Positions 12,224 through 21,482 of a stretch of 57,819 nt of DNA are shown here, in pieces (the stretch's first letter is position 1; each line of letters begins with the position of its first letter). The stretch is from Campylobacter jejuni. GTDB lineage: Bacteria; Campylobacterota; Campylobacteria; Campylobacterales; Campylobacteraceae. The notes under the pieces were generated by a model, which had not been told where the DNA came from, did not search any database, and was given only the letters and a program-made list of their open reading frames with translations. The translations under genes and the position numbers were made by a program. The stretch spans positions 1 through 57,819 of the forward strand of contig NZ_NFOE01000010.1 of assembly GCF_002179635.1 (NCBI RefSeq), read 5' to 3'.

Positions 12224-12245
12224 TTTAAGTATTTTTATGTAAAAT
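12224..12245 (+). promoter_or_regulatory. tatB promoter, Campylobacter extended -10 type
   Basis: TTTAAGTATT at 12224-12233 followed by TAAAAT at 12240-12245. The first element is an exact match to the TTTAAGTnTT periodic element that replaces the -35 box in Campylobacter sigma70 promoters. It sits 35 nt before the tatB ATG and reads away from the ars operator. Confidence 0.6.
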
Positions 12246-12280
12246 GTAGACCATATATTCAAGCGAAAGAAGACAAAATA

Positions 12281-12691
12281 ATGAGTTTTGGTGAAATTTT
12301 AGTTATTTTAGTTGTAGCTATTTTAGTGCTTGGGCCTGAAAAATTACCTTCAACCATAGTTGAAATTGCAAAAATTTTAAAAGCCATTAAAAGCAATATT
12401 GATGAAGCAAAAGCAAGTATTAATAAAGAACTAAAAATAGCAGAATTAAAAGATGAAGCACAAAAATACAAAGATGAATTTTCACAAACTAATGAAAATA
12501 TCAGAAAAAAACTAAGTTTTGAAGAATTTGATCAACTCAAAGAAGATATTTTAAATAATACCAAAGAATTAAAAAGTGAAATTAATGATTTAGAAAAAGA
12601 TATACAAGAACTTTCTAATCTTGAAGAAAAAATTCAAAAAGATGAAAAAAATACTCAGAAAATGGAAAGCCAAGAATGTTTGAAGAATTAA
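12281..12691 (+). CDS. tatB: TatB, twin-arginine translocase subunit
   Basis: TatBC receives folded proteins with twin-arginine signals for export. The 136-residue protein has the TatA/B layout: a short N-terminal membrane helix (residues 2-20), the hinge GPEKLP, an amphipathic helix (about 24-60) and a long charged, coiled-coil-like tail rich in Lys and Glu. The GPEKLP hinge with glutamate at residue 8-9 of the helix region and the length favour TatB over TatA. It overlaps tatC by 16 nt. The TatA component must be encoded elsewhere. Confidence 0.88.
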   Translation: MSFGEILVILVVAILVLGPEKLPSTIVEIAKILKAIKSNIDEAKASINKELKIAELKDEAQKYKDEFSQTNENIRKKLSFEEFDQLKEDILNNTKELKSEINDLEKDIQELSNLEEKIQKDEKNTQKMESQECLKN

Positions 12692-13416
12692 AACCGCATT
12701 TAGTAGAACTTAGAAAAAGATTATTTATAAGTGTTGCTTGTGTTGTTGTGATGTTTTTTATATGTTTTAGTTTTAATAGTTATATCATAGACATACTAAA
12801 AGCGCCTGTTGAAGCAGCCTTACCTGAAATTTCAAGACAAATGACCTTCGTTGAGTTACAAGAGCCTTTATTTACTGCGATGAAAGTTTCATTTTTTACA
12901 GCTTTTTTGATTTCTTTACCGGTTATTTTTTGGCAGTTTTGGAAGTTTGTAGCACCTGGACTTTATGATAATGAAAAAAGATTAGTAGTGCCTTTTGTAA
13001 GCTTTGCTAGTATTATGTTTGCACTTGGTGCTTTGTTTTGTTATTACATAGTTATACCTTTGGCTTTTAAATTTTTGATTGATTTTGGGGTGCAAACTCA
13101 AGATTTTAAACCTTTAATTAGTATAGGTTTATATGTAGGTTTTTTTACTAAATTAGTAATTGCTTTTGGTTTGGCTTTTGAGATGCCTGTAATAACATTT
13201 TTCTTTGCTAAACTTGGACTTGTTGATGATACTTTTTTAAAAAAACATTTTAGGGTTTCTGTTTTAGTGATTTTTGTTTTCTCGGCTATGATGACACCAC
13301 CTGATGTTATATCACAATTTTTAATGGCCGTTCCTTTGTGTGGACTTTATGGGATTTCTATTTATATAGCTAAAAAAGTTAATCCTAGTCAAAAAGAAGA
13401 TGATGAAAATGATTGA
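12676..13416 (+). CDS. tatC: TatC, twin-arginine translocase receptor subunit
   Basis: Six-helix inner-membrane protein that recognises the twin-arginine signal peptide. The 246-residue sequence opens with the conserved cytoplasmic segment FEELKPHLVELRKRL and carries the TatC signature FWKFVAPGLYDNEKR (about 87-101) plus MTPPDVISQ in the last periplasmic/transmembrane region. It is translationally overlapped with tatB and with queA. Confidence 0.95.
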   Translation: MFEELKPHLVELRKRLFISVACVVVMFFICFSFNSYIIDILKAPVEAALPEISRQMTFVELQEPLFTAMKVSFFTAFLISLPVIFWQFWKFVAPGLYDNEKRLVVPFVSFASIMFALGALFCYYIVIPLAFKFLIDFGVQTQDFKPLISIGLYVGFFTKLVIAFGLAFEMPVITFFFAKLGLVDDTFLKKHFRVSVLVIFVFSAMMTPPDVISQFLMAVPLCGLYGISIYIAKKVNPSQKEDDEND

Positions 13417-14431
13417 TAAAGATCTTTTACTTTCTAGTTATGATTATGATTTACCTAATGAACTTATAGCAAATTTTCCTATTTTACCCAAAGAAAATGC
13501 TAAGCTTTTAGTTTATGAAAGATGTAAAGATCAAATTTCACATTTACATTTTAAGGACTTGGCTAAAATTTTACCACCTTGTGAAATCATCTTTAACGAT
13601 ACTAAAGTAATAAAAGCAAGAATTTATGGGAATAAAGAAAGTGGTAGTAAAATAGAACTTTTTATCAACCACCCTTTAAAAAACAATGATTTTTTAGTGC
13701 AAATTCGCGGTAAGGTTAAAGAAGGACAAATTTTATATTTTGAAAATTCTTTAAAAACTAAAATCAAAAAATTACACGATGATGGTACAAGAGAAGTGGA
13801 ATTTTTTAATGATGATAAAAAACTTAATCATCATGAAGTTTTTGAAATTTTAGAAAAAATAGGCCATATACCTTTACCACCTTATATTAAAAGAGCAGAT
13901 GAAGCACAAGATAGCATTAATTATCAAAGTATTTTTGCTAAAAACCAAGGTGCAGTTGCCGCACCTACTGCAAGCTTACACTTTGATGAAGCGATGATTG
14001 ATGAACTTAAAATAAATCACAATATCCATACTATCACACTACATGTTGGCGCAGGAACTTTTAAAGGTGTAGAATGTGAAGATATACGTGAGCATAAAAT
14101 GCATTCAGAATTTTTTCATATTAATGATGAAGTTTGTGCTTTGATTAATTCTTCTAAGAAAATACTAGGTATTGGCACTACCGTTACTCGTTGCATAGAG
14201 TATTATCATAGAAAAAAATTAAAAGAAGGTTTTTGTGATTTGTTTTTACACCCACAAAACACTCCACAAAGACTTGATTATTTACTTACTAATTTTCACT
14301 TACCAAAATCGACTTTAATTATGCTTGTAGCAGCATTTATAGGTAGAGAAAAAACCTTAGAGCTTTACCATAAAGCCATAGAAAACAACTATCGTTTTTA
14401 CTCATATGGTGATGGAATGCTAATTATTTAG
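13409..14431 (+). CDS. queA: QueA, tRNA preQ1(34) S-adenosylmethionine ribosyltransferase-isomerase
   Basis: Transfers and isomerises the ribose of SAM onto preQ1 in tRNA to give epoxyqueuosine. The 340-residue protein has the family stretches IFNDTKVIKARIYG, GAVAAPTASLHFD and LHVGAGTFKGVE, plus NFHLPKSTLIMLVAAF near the end. ATG codons at 13400, 13403 and 13409 are in frame. I use 13409 since homologues start M-x-KDLLLSSYDY and the AGAAG at 13395 is better spaced for it. The 3' end overlaps mrdA, on the opposite strand, by 8 nt. Confidence 0.95.
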   Translation: MIDKDLLLSSYDYDLPNELIANFPILPKENAKLLVYERCKDQISHLHFKDLAKILPPCEIIFNDTKVIKARIYGNKESGSKIELFINHPLKNNDFLVQIRGKVKEGQILYFENSLKTKIKKLHDDGTREVEFFNDDKKLNHHEVFEILEKIGHIPLPPYIKRADEAQDSINYQSIFAKNQGAVAAPTASLHFDEAMIDELKINHNIHTITLHVGAGTFKGVECEDIREHKMHSEFFHINDEVCALINSSKKILGIGTTVTRCIEYYHRKKLKEGFCDLFLHPQNTPQRLDYLLTNFHLPKSTLIMLVAAFIGREKTLELYHKAIENNYRFYSYGDGMLII

Positions 14432-16250
14432 TCTTTCTCTTAATATATTTTTTATCAATATAACCCAAATCTATAAGTTTTTGATAAATTTTAGCAAGTA
14501 TAGGTCCTCCTGTGCTACTACCACTTTTTCCATGTTCGATTAAAACCACTACTACATATTGAGGTTTTTCATAAGGCGCATAAGAAGTAATCCAAGCATG
14601 AGATCTTAAAAAATACTCTAAATCCTCTTCTTTAATACGCTTTTTTTCACTTTGGGAAATTCCAACTACTTGAGCTGTTCCTGTCTTGGCTGCTATAGTA
14701 ACAGGTGAATTTCTTAAAAATCTTGCTGTGGTTCCGCCATCAACATTGGCAACTTCATACATCGCACGCCTTAAAAGTGGGAGTTTTGATAATTCAAAAG
14801 TCGTAAAAACACTTTCATTATTGTCAAAATTTACCTTAGTAACATTATCATCAATACTATGTAAAAAATGCGGTGTGATATTTTTCGCTGTAGCAATCAT
14901 AGCTGTAAATTTAGCTACTTGCATAGGAGTAGCAAGAAAATCACCTTGTCCTATGCTTGTATTTAAAGTTTCACCTTGATACCATGGTTGGTTGTATTTT
15001 TCTTTTTTCCATATTCTATTAGGAACTGTTCCTATAAATTCATTAGGTAAATCAACTCCTGTTTTTGCACCAAAACCTATCCTTTCAAAAACAGAACTAA
15101 TGGTATCAATACCAACTTCTAAAGCACCTTTATAAAAATATACATCACAGCTTTCTCTAATAGCATCATTCATATCTACATAACCATGACCTATAGCCTT
15201 CCAACATCTAAATTTTCTGCCACCAAGCTCAAAGTTAGAATCGCACAAATATTTGTGATTTTCATTTACTTTACCGCTATCTAAAAAAGCTAAAGCTGTA
15301 CCCATTTTCACAACCGAACCTGGAGGATAAAGACCATTAATAAGTTTATTAGTAAAAGGATGATTTAAATCATTAGAAAGTTTATCCCATTCTTCTTGGC
15401 TAATACCTGTAACAAAAGGATTAAGATTATACTCAGGAAAACTACCCGCCGCTAAAATAGCTCCGCTTTTTACATCCATTATTATAGCCGCACCTGCTAA
15501 ATTTTCAAAAATACTAGCTAAGTATTCTTGCAAGTCAAGATCTATACTTAAAGTGATATTACTTGAAGTAGGTTTTTTGTAAGAAAGCTCTTCTATTTCT
15601 TTATTTAATGCATTTACCTTACTAACCTTTTCACCCTTTTGACCTTGCAAAATTTCATTATACGAACGCTCTATACCACTACGCCCTACATAGCTAGTCA
15701 ATCTTGCAATTTCATTTTCATTCATATCATTTAAATTTGCTTTTCCAACATAACCTATAACATGACTGGCTAAAGCATCATAAGGATAAAATCTTTGAGT
15801 AGTAGATTTAACTTGCATATTTTCGCGCAAATTAAGCTTAGTAAAATGCTTAATCATCGCATTATATTCTATAAATGGAACTACTTCTATATAATCTTGA
15901 TTATAATAAGAATCGGCTTTCATATAAACTCTTTTGAGTTTAGTGACATTTAAATCAGGAAAAGCATCTACTATGGCTTGTAATTCTTGCTCTAAAAGAT
16001 TTCTATTTTTCTTTTTTATATGCAAATATGGCTTTATAGAGATTGAAAAACCTAATTTATTTACCGCTAAGGGTCTGCCTTTAACATCTAAAATTTGCCC
16101 TCTTACAGGCGCTAAAAATTGTGTTTTAATGGCATTTTGCTTGGCTATTTCTTCATAATAAACATTAGATTTTATACTTATATAATACACTCTAGCAAGT
16201 AAAAGCATAAAAAAGCAAGCTATAAAACCCATTACTAAACGCATACGCAT
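14424..16250 (-). CDS. mrdA: Penicillin-binding protein 2 (MrdA)
   Basis: Class B peptidoglycan transpeptidase of the elongasome; it sets cell width with RodA and MreB. The 608-residue protein has one N-terminal membrane anchor (7-22), a dimerisation/pedestal domain, and the transpeptidase domain with active-site S312-V-V-K315 (PPGSVVKM), the SCD motif in ESCDVYFYKG and KTGTAQ. The ATG at 16250 (MRMRLV) is used; the frame runs nine codons further into the upstream gene without added support. It follows a small membrane protein gene with a short overlap, suggesting a joint role in cell shape. Confidence 0.93.
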   Translation of the reverse strand: MRMRLVMGFIACFFMLLLARVYYISIKSNVYYEEIAKQNAIKTQFLAPVRGQILDVKGRPLAVNKLGFSISIKPYLHIKKKNRNLLEQELQAIVDAFPDLNVTKLKRVYMKADSYYNQDYIEVVPFIEYNAMIKHFTKLNLRENMQVKSTTQRFYPYDALASHVIGYVGKANLNDMNENEIARLTSYVGRSGIERSYNEILQGQKGEKVSKVNALNKEIEELSYKKPTSSNITLSIDLDLQEYLASIFENLAGAAIIMDVKSGAILAAGSFPEYNLNPFVTGISQEEWDKLSNDLNHPFTNKLINGLYPPGSVVKMGTALAFLDSGKVNENHKYLCDSNFELGGRKFRCWKAIGHGYVDMNDAIRESCDVYFYKGALEVGIDTISSVFERIGFGAKTGVDLPNEFIGTVPNRIWKKEKYNQPWYQGETLNTSIGQGDFLATPMQVAKFTAMIATAKNITPHFLHSIDDNVTKVNFDNNESVFTTFELSKLPLLRRAMYEVANVDGGTTARFLRNSPVTIAAKTGTAQVVGISQSEKKRIKEEDLEYFLRSHAWITSYAPYEKPQYVVVVLIEHGKSGSSTGGPILAKIYQKLIDLGYIDKKYIKRKTK

Positions 16251-16251
16251 A

Positions 16252-16743
16252 TTAGATTTTCCCTTTAAAAATAACAAAAGAAATCAAAGCTTCAACAGCA
16301 AAAAACCATAAATATTCAATACCAAATTTTAAAATTTCACTATTATCCAAATAAGCCAAAAACACATCAAAAAGATAGATAAAAATATAAGCACAAAAAG
16401 TAAATATAACGAGTAAATAATGCCCTAACTTTAACTTGCTCTTAAACCAATCGACAAAAAAATGATAAAAGATAAAAAAGGCTATCCAAGAACTAAAAAG
16501 ATAAAATCCATGGATAATATCAATTAATAAAAGATAAAACAAAGAAAAATACCATCTAAAATCAAGCTTATTAAGGGTTCTTTCTTTTTCTTTTAAAAGC
16601 ACTATCATGTAACAAAAAAATACCCCGAACAAAGGAGGCATCCAATAATACACAGAACTTAGCACTTGATAAAAAATCAAAGATAAATAAAAAAATAAAT
16701 AAGAAAAATCAAATCTATTTTTTACTAAATTTCTACTCCTCAT
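16252..16743 (-). CDS. Integral membrane protein, possibly MreD-like
   Basis: A 163-residue, very hydrophobic protein with five or six predicted membrane helices (for example around residues 13-30, 36-50, 65-80, 85-95, 106-126 and 140-158), and no soluble domain. I cannot identify it from sequence. Its size, topology and position immediately upstream of PBP2 resemble MreD, which in many bacteria precedes mrdA, so a shape-related role is a reasonable inference only. The start at 16743 overlaps ysxC by 11 nt. Confidence 0.7.
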   Translation of the reverse strand: MRSRNLVKNRFDFSYLFFYLSLIFYQVLSSVYYWMPPLFGVFFCYMIVLLKEKERTLNKLDFRWYFSLFYLLLIDIIHGFYLFSSWIAFFIFYHFFVDWFKSKLKLGHYLLVIFTFCAYIFIYLFDVFLAYLDNSEILKFGIEYLWFFAVEALISFVIFKGKI

Positions 16744-17332
16744 TAAAACCCAAGCTCTCTAAAATAATTTTTTGTTCTAATTTATCAATACCACTTTTTT
16801 TCAAATTTGACACCAAAATGGCATTTTTATTTGCATTTAAAATTTTTGCTTTTTGACTTTGATTGAGCTTGTCTGCTTTTGTAAAAACTGTTATTTTTTT
16901 TTGATCAGCTCTAATAAAAGAATCTAAATATAAATCCAAATTTGCATCAATATCTAAATTTTCATGCCTTGAATCTATTAGATGGATAAAAAGCTTGATA
17001 GAACTGCGCTCTTTTAAAAATTCATCTAAATTTTTATTCCAAATAGCCTTAGTTTTTTTGCTCACTTTAGCATAACCAAAACCAGGTAAATCAATAAATA
17101 TTAGTTTAAATTTATCCTCATCTTTTTTACAATCAACTTCAAAAAAATTAATGAGTTGGGTTTTACCTGGGGTTGAAGAGCTTTTTGCTAAATTTTTATT
17201 TTTGCATAGTGTGTTAATCAAAGAACTTTTACCCACATTAGAGCGTCCTAAAAAAGCGATTTCAGTGTATATAGGTTGTGGAGCTTCGTCTATTTTAGAA
17301 GCAGAAATTAAAAATTTAGCATTTAATATCAT
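16733..17332 (-). CDS. ysxC: YsxC/EngB, ribosome-assembly GTPase
   Basis: TRAFAC-class GTPase needed for maturation of the large ribosomal subunit. The 199-residue protein has the G1 motif GRSNVGKSS (29-37), G2 region STPGKTQLINFFEV, G3 DLPGFGYA, G4 TKAD and G5-like SNLKKSG, with the normal EngB length. It overlaps lptA upstream by 4 nt (ATGA type). Confidence 0.94.
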   Translation of the reverse strand: MILNAKFLISASKIDEAPQPIYTEIAFLGRSNVGKSSLINTLCKNKNLAKSSSTPGKTQLINFFEVDCKKDEDKFKLIFIDLPGFGYAKVSKKTKAIWNKNLDEFLKERSSIKLFIHLIDSRHENLDIDANLDLYLDSFIRADQKKITVFTKADKLNQSQKAKILNANKNAILVSNLKKSGIDKLEQKIILESLGFNEE

Positions 17333-17787
17333 TCTTTTACTTCAAATACAAATTTCACAGGTTTTTTATCTTTACTCACTACTCTATAAGTCATATTTTT
17401 TCTATCTACTATGATTTTATCCCCTATGAGTTCTTTTTTTGACTGTACTTCTATAATTTTTGCATTGCCATTAATCTCATATGTATCCTTAGCTACATTA
17501 TAAACAAACTCATCACCACTTCCATGATAAGTTTTATCTTTCATCATGATTTTAAATTTAGCATCTTTAGTAGCTATATACTTAATAGGTTGTTTATTTT
17601 TCATATAAATGACTAATTTTTGCGAATTTAAAACATCATTACCTTTTTTAACTTCTACATCACCGGTTAATACACTTGTTTCATTTTTTTCATCTAAATA
17701 AAAATCTTTAGCATAAACTTCTATTTTTTGCGCACTAAATGCAAATAAATTTAACAAACACAAAAAAATTATTGCTCTAAAAACCAT
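17329..17787 (-). CDS. lptA: LptA, periplasmic LPS/LOS transport protein
   Basis: Forms the periplasmic bridge that carries lipooligosaccharide from LptC to LptDE. The 152-residue protein has a signal peptide (MVFRAIIFLCLLNLFAFSA, cleavage near residue 19) and an OstA-like beta-jellyroll with repeating acidic/basic strands (AKDFYLDEKNETSVLTGDVE, GDEFVYNVAKDTYEINGNAK). It overlaps lptC by 19 nt, which supports the assignment. Confidence 0.85.
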   Translation of the reverse strand: MVFRAIIFLCLLNLFAFSAQKIEVYAKDFYLDEKNETSVLTGDVEVKKGNDVLNSQKLVIYMKNKQPIKYIATKDAKFKIMMKDKTYHGSGDEFVYNVAKDTYEINGNAKIIEVQSKKELIGDKIIVDRKNMTYRVVSKDKKPVKFVFEVKE

Positions 17788-18275
17788 GCTTTTATTCCTT
17801 GAATTTTTAATTCTTTTTGATTCACATCATATAAAAAATTATCCCCAAAAATCTCATTTAAACCTACATATGCTTTAAAATTATCATTAGAAAATAAAAT
17901 TTTATTTTTCATATCGTAAGTTGCTTTTTGGGTAAAAATAGAAGTTTGATTATGATCAAAATAACTTACATTACCTTCTAAAATGGATTTTTCATCATTT
18001 CTTACTAATAAATCCGAACTTAAATTATAATCAAGTGCTTGCACTTTAAAATCATCAAAAATATCTTTATCTTGGTATTTTACCCAACGACTTGCTTGAT
18101 AGCTAGCTTTTGTAACAGATGTATTAAGCTCATAATCAAACACATCAAACGCTTGCATATTTGCCACATCTACCTTTTGCGGTTTTATGGCAAATAAATA
18201 AGGATCTTGAGTACTTAAAATCACCATAACAAAGGCAAATAAACTCATTAATATAGCAAAAATTTTTATCGCCAA
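17769..18275 (-). CDS. lptC: LptC, inner-membrane LPS export protein
   Basis: Bitopic protein linking the LptBFG transporter to LptA. The 168-residue protein has a single N-terminal helix (about 4-20) and a periplasmic OstA/LptC jellyroll seen as alternating strands (SILEGNVSYFDHNQTSIFTQ, ATYDMKNKILFSNDNFKAY). Weakly conserved by sequence, it is supported by its place between kdsC and lptA, the order common in Proteobacteria. The first ten codons overlap kdsC. Confidence 0.8.
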   Translation of the reverse strand: MAIKIFAILMSLFAFVMVILSTQDPYLFAIKPQKVDVANMQAFDVFDYELNTSVTKASYQASRWVKYQDKDIFDDFKVQALDYNLSSDLLVRNDEKSILEGNVSYFDHNQTSIFTQKATYDMKNKILFSNDNFKAYVGLNEIFGDNFLYDVNQKELKIQGIKAWFLEQ

Positions 18276-18754
18276 AGTTTATCCCATTGAGCTTGCATAT
18301 TATTATGTTCAATTAAAATTTCTATCATCTCACTTACCGCCCCATTACCACCTTTTCTGTTTAAAACTTTATCAGTTTTTAAAGCCTTATGTGCATCTTT
18401 TGGCTTAAAACTATAAGCAACTGCTTCAAGTAAACTCATATCATTATAATAATCCCCAATAGCAGCACATTGAGAAAAATCTAAATTTAATTTTTCTAAA
18501 ATTTCTTTAGCACAAGCTAGTTTATCGCTAATACCTTGATATACTAGATCAATTTTTAAATCTCTAGCTCTAAAATACACACACTCACTAGTCCTGCCTG
18601 TAATAATAGCAACTTTTTTACCAAGCTTTTGCCAAGCCTCAATTGCTGCGCCATCTTTTACATTAAACTCTTTAATTTCACCATAATTTTGTGTGTAGAT
18701 GATTTTACCATCTGTTAGACAACCATCTACATCTAAAAAAATAAGCTCTATCAT
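18266..18754 (-). CDS. kdsC: KdsC, 3-deoxy-D-manno-octulosonate 8-phosphate phosphatase
   Basis: HAD-family phosphatase that releases Kdo for the LOS inner core. The 162-residue protein shows HAD motif I DVDGCLTDG with D8 and D10, motif II TGRTS, and motif IV IGDYYNDMSLL, with the small capless layout of KdsC. It is followed by lptC and lptA, so Kdo synthesis and LOS export are co-expressed. Confidence 0.92.
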   Translation of the reverse strand: MIELIFLDVDGCLTDGKIIYTQNYGEIKEFNVKDGAAIEAWQKLGKKVAIITGRTSECVYFRARDLKIDLVYQGISDKLACAKEILEKLNLDFSQCAAIGDYYNDMSLLEAVAYSFKPKDAHKALKTDKVLNRKGGNGAVSEMIEILIEHNNMQAQWDKLWR

Positions 18755-18758
18755 AATT

Positions 18759-19598
18759 TTACTCTCTTACTATAAACGCACCTGGAAAAGATCCGCTATC
18801 AACAAAATCTCTTGCTTCTTGCTCGCTTCTAAAGCCTTTTAAAAATACTCTATGTAAACCATCTTTAGCACTTGTTTGTATAGTCGAAGTGTAAGAGTTA
18901 TAGTTTTTATACCTACTTGCTATTAACTCTGCACCGCTTTTATTTCTAAATGCACCAATTTGCACCATAAAAGATCCACCTTGGAAAATATGGCCACTAT
19001 CAGCAATCTCTCCACTACTACCTAAATTAGAATTAGTATGCACTGAACCTGAGTTTGCACTTGTTCCAAAGCCAATTACTTCAAGTCTTACAGGAGCTGT
19101 TCCTGCTTGAATCATATCAATATCTCTTGCAGCCATATTAGATAAATCTATAATCCTACCTGCTACAAAAGGTCCTCTATCATTAATCCTAACAGTAGTT
19201 TGACGGTGATTTTTTAAATTAGTTACTTTTACTATAGTATTCATAGGTAAAGTTTTATGAGCTGCAGTATAAGCATGTTGATCATAAGTTTCACCATTAG
19301 AAGTTTTTTTACCATGAAAACCCGGTCCATACCAACTAGCTATACCATCAGCAGTCTCACCTACTTCTACTACAGTTGGATAATAAGTTTTGCCATTAAT
19401 AGTATAAGGCTTCATAGTGCCTTTTAAACTAGTGTTGTTATGTTTTATACTTTTAAAGTCCCTCTCTGGATAATACACAGTAGGCGTACTAATAGGCACC
19501 ATACTACAAGCACTAAATAAAACTCCTACACAACTAACGACTAACGACTTTTGTATGAGAGTTTTTTGGTAATTTTTGAGTAGTTTTGATTTTTGCAT
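18759..19598 (-). CDS. rlpA: RlpA-like lipoprotein with SPOR domain
   Basis: Probable outer-membrane lipoprotein acting on septal peptidoglycan. The 279-residue protein has a signal with lipobox LFSAC (Cys31), a double-psi beta-barrel RlpA domain (about 85-170: GIASWYGPGFHGKKTSNGE, and RINDRGPF near 140) and a C-terminal SPOR domain (about 205-279, MVQIGAF). RlpA is a lytic transglycosylase for denuded glycan in Pseudomonas; in Campylobacter activity is unproven. The start at 19598 overlaps mltD by 65 nt but has AAGGAG at good spacing, so the long overlap seems genuine. Confidence 0.87.
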   Translation of the reverse strand: MQKSKLLKNYQKTLIQKSLVVSCVGVLFSACSMVPISTPTVYYPERDFKSIKHNNTSLKGTMKPYTINGKTYYPTVVEVGETADGIASWYGPGFHGKKTSNGETYDQHAYTAAHKTLPMNTIVKVTNLKNHRQTTVRINDRGPFVAGRIIDLSNMAARDIDMIQAGTAPVRLEVIGFGTSANSGSVHTNSNLGSSGEIADSGHIFQGGSFMVQIGAFRNKSGAELIASRYKNYNSYTSTIQTSAKDGLHRVFLKGFRSEQEARDFVDSGSFPGAFIVRE

Positions 19599-20685
19599 TG
19601 TTATTCTCCTTAATTTTTAACACAAGTTTTTGATTAATATTGATTAAATTTCCTTTAATTTTATTATATTCTTTAATACTTTCAACGCTAATTTTGTGTT
19701 TTCTTGCAATAGTATAAAGACTATCACCCTCTTTTACTATATAAATTTTTGTATGTGGAATGGTTGTATCCACTTTGGCTAATTTTACATTCTCTAATGC
19801 CTTTTCTACTGCCACGCTTTTGCTTAAAGGGATATACATATAATAATCTTTTTTATCAGGTGGAGTAAAGTCATAATTAAAATGTGGATTATAACGCTTA
19901 AATTCATTATAAGACATCTTGGCTACTTTAGCAAGCTCTCTTAAAGAAACACTTGGTGGAACTGAAATTTTTTTAACCTCACTTGATAGGGCATAATTAA
20001 GCAAAGCACTATCTTGAGAAATCAAAAAGTCATTATTGTTTGCCAAAAATGCCATAGTAAGAATTTTTCTAATAAAAATCCTAGTTTCTAATGGTAAGTA
20101 TTTTTTATCAGGATCAAGTAAGATTCTTAAATCATCACTTTTTGCTTTTTTTATAGCTTGGCGTAATTTGCCATCACCACAATTATAAGCCAAAATAGCC
20201 AAATACCATTTTCCAAATTGCCCTTTTAGTTGTTTTAAATAAGTAATAGCTGCATAAGTTGATTTTACTAAATCTTTTCTCTCATCTACATAAGGATCTA
20301 TCCTTAAGCCTAAAGTTTGTGCTGTTGGCTTCATAAACTGCCAAACACCCACTGCTTTAGTTCTTGAAATACTGTGAATTTTCAAACCAGATTCTACAAT
20401 CGCTAAGTATAAAAATTCTTGAGGGATATTTTCTTTTTCTAAGATTTTGCGGATAATCGGGGTAATTTTGTAAAATTCCCTCATAGTATCTACCAAAGTT
20501 TTAGAATGCATATCTATGGAAGATTCTTTAAATTCTAAAAAAATCATATCACTAAGATAGCTTGCTTCTATATCTAAATTTCTTAAAATTTGTGCTTGTT
20601 GTGTGTAATGCTCTGGAGTAAATTGTAAGGCCTTAGCATTTAAACATAATAATACTAAAATAAAAAATAAAAAACTTTTTTTCAT
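19534..20685 (-). CDS. mltD: MltD-like membrane-bound lytic murein transglycosylase
   Basis: Cleaves the glycan backbone of peptidoglycan. The 383-residue protein has a signal peptide (1-19), an SLT domain with catalytic Glu98 in AIVESGLKIH followed by AVGVWQFM and LAYNCGDG, and one C-terminal LysM domain (about 311-356, YIVKEGDSLYTIARKHKIS). E. coli MltD has a lipobox and two LysM; here no lipobox Cys is evident and one LysM is seen. Its last 65 nt encode both this tail and the RlpA signal peptide in another frame. Confidence 0.9.
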   Translation of the reverse strand: MKKSFLFFILVLLCLNAKALQFTPEHYTQQAQILRNLDIEASYLSDMIFLEFKESSIDMHSKTLVDTMREFYKITPIIRKILEKENIPQEFLYLAIVESGLKIHSISRTKAVGVWQFMKPTAQTLGLRIDPYVDERKDLVKSTYAAITYLKQLKGQFGKWYLAILAYNCGDGKLRQAIKKAKSDDLRILLDPDKKYLPLETRIFIRKILTMAFLANNNDFLISQDSALLNYALSSEVKKISVPPSVSLRELAKVAKMSYNEFKRYNPHFNYDFTPPDKKDYYMYIPLSKSVAVEKALENVKLAKVDTTIPHTKIYIVKEGDSLYTIARKHKISVESIKEYNKIKGNLININQKLVLKIKENNNAKIKTTQKLPKNSHTKVVSR

Positions 20686-21482
20686 TATAAACCTTGGAAA
20701 AATAAACGATTAGCGTTAAAATTAGTAAGTTTTATTATTTCATTTTTAGATAATTTTAAAAGCTCAGCCATTTTTTGAGCTACAAAATGCATCAAAATAG
20801 GATCATTTACCTTACCACGATATGGTTCTGGAGTTAAATAAGGTCCATCTGTTTCTAAGACTAGTTTATCCTTTGGAATTTTAGGTAAAATTTCCACTAA
20901 TTTTTTTGCATTTTTAAAAGTTAAAACTCCACCTATACCAAAATAAAATCCTTCATCAGCTAACTGAAGTAAAAGCTCGCTAGCATTAAAACAATGCAAA
21001 ACACCGCCTTGTAAATCTTTTGCATACTTTTTTAAAATATTAAAACTATCTTCATTGGCTTCACGCACATGCACAATCAAAGGTTTTTTGTATTCAATAG
21101 CTAGTTGTATTTGGGTTATAAAAACTTCTTTTTGCTTTGCTTTTATTTCTTCTTCATCTGCTTTTAAACGATAATAATCAAGTCCACACTCACCCACTGC
21201 AACGCATTTTTTATCATCTATAAATTCTTTTAAAACTTCTAAATCAAAATCATCTATATCGTAAGGATGTACCCCACAAGAAAAATACACATTTTTATAA
21301 TTATGTGCAATTTCTCTTGCTCTTGGTAAATCTTTTATATCTGCACCGGGTATGATGATTTTATCTACTCCATTAGCAAAAGCATGATTTAATATTTCAT
21401 CTAAATATCCAAAATAAGCTTGACTATCTAGATGACAATGCGTGTCTATGATTTTTTCACTAAAATCACAATCTAAAAACAT
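20685..21482 (-). CDS. tatD: TatD-family metal-dependent hydrolase/DNase
   Basis: TIM-barrel metalloenzyme of the TatD DNase family, linked to DNA repair and DNA degradation. The 265-residue protein has H15-x-H17 in IDTHCHLDS, GECGLDYYR, VHVREA, HCF and the closing ETDGPYL. The stop and start of the neighbouring mltD share one base, and the start overlaps cbrR by 10 nt. Despite the name it has no proven role in Tat export. Confidence 0.92.
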   Translation of the reverse strand: MFLDCDFSEKIIDTHCHLDSQAYFGYLDEILNHAFANGVDKIIIPGADIKDLPRAREIAHNYKNVYFSCGVHPYDIDDFDLEVLKEFIDDKKCVAVGECGLDYYRLKADEEEIKAKQKEVFITQIQLAIEYKKPLIVHVREANEDSFNILKKYAKDLQGGVLHCFNASELLLQLADEGFYFGIGGVLTFKNAKKLVEILPKIPKDKLVLETDGPYLTPEPYRGKVNDPILMHFVAQKMAELLKLSKNEIIKLTNFNANRLFFQGL

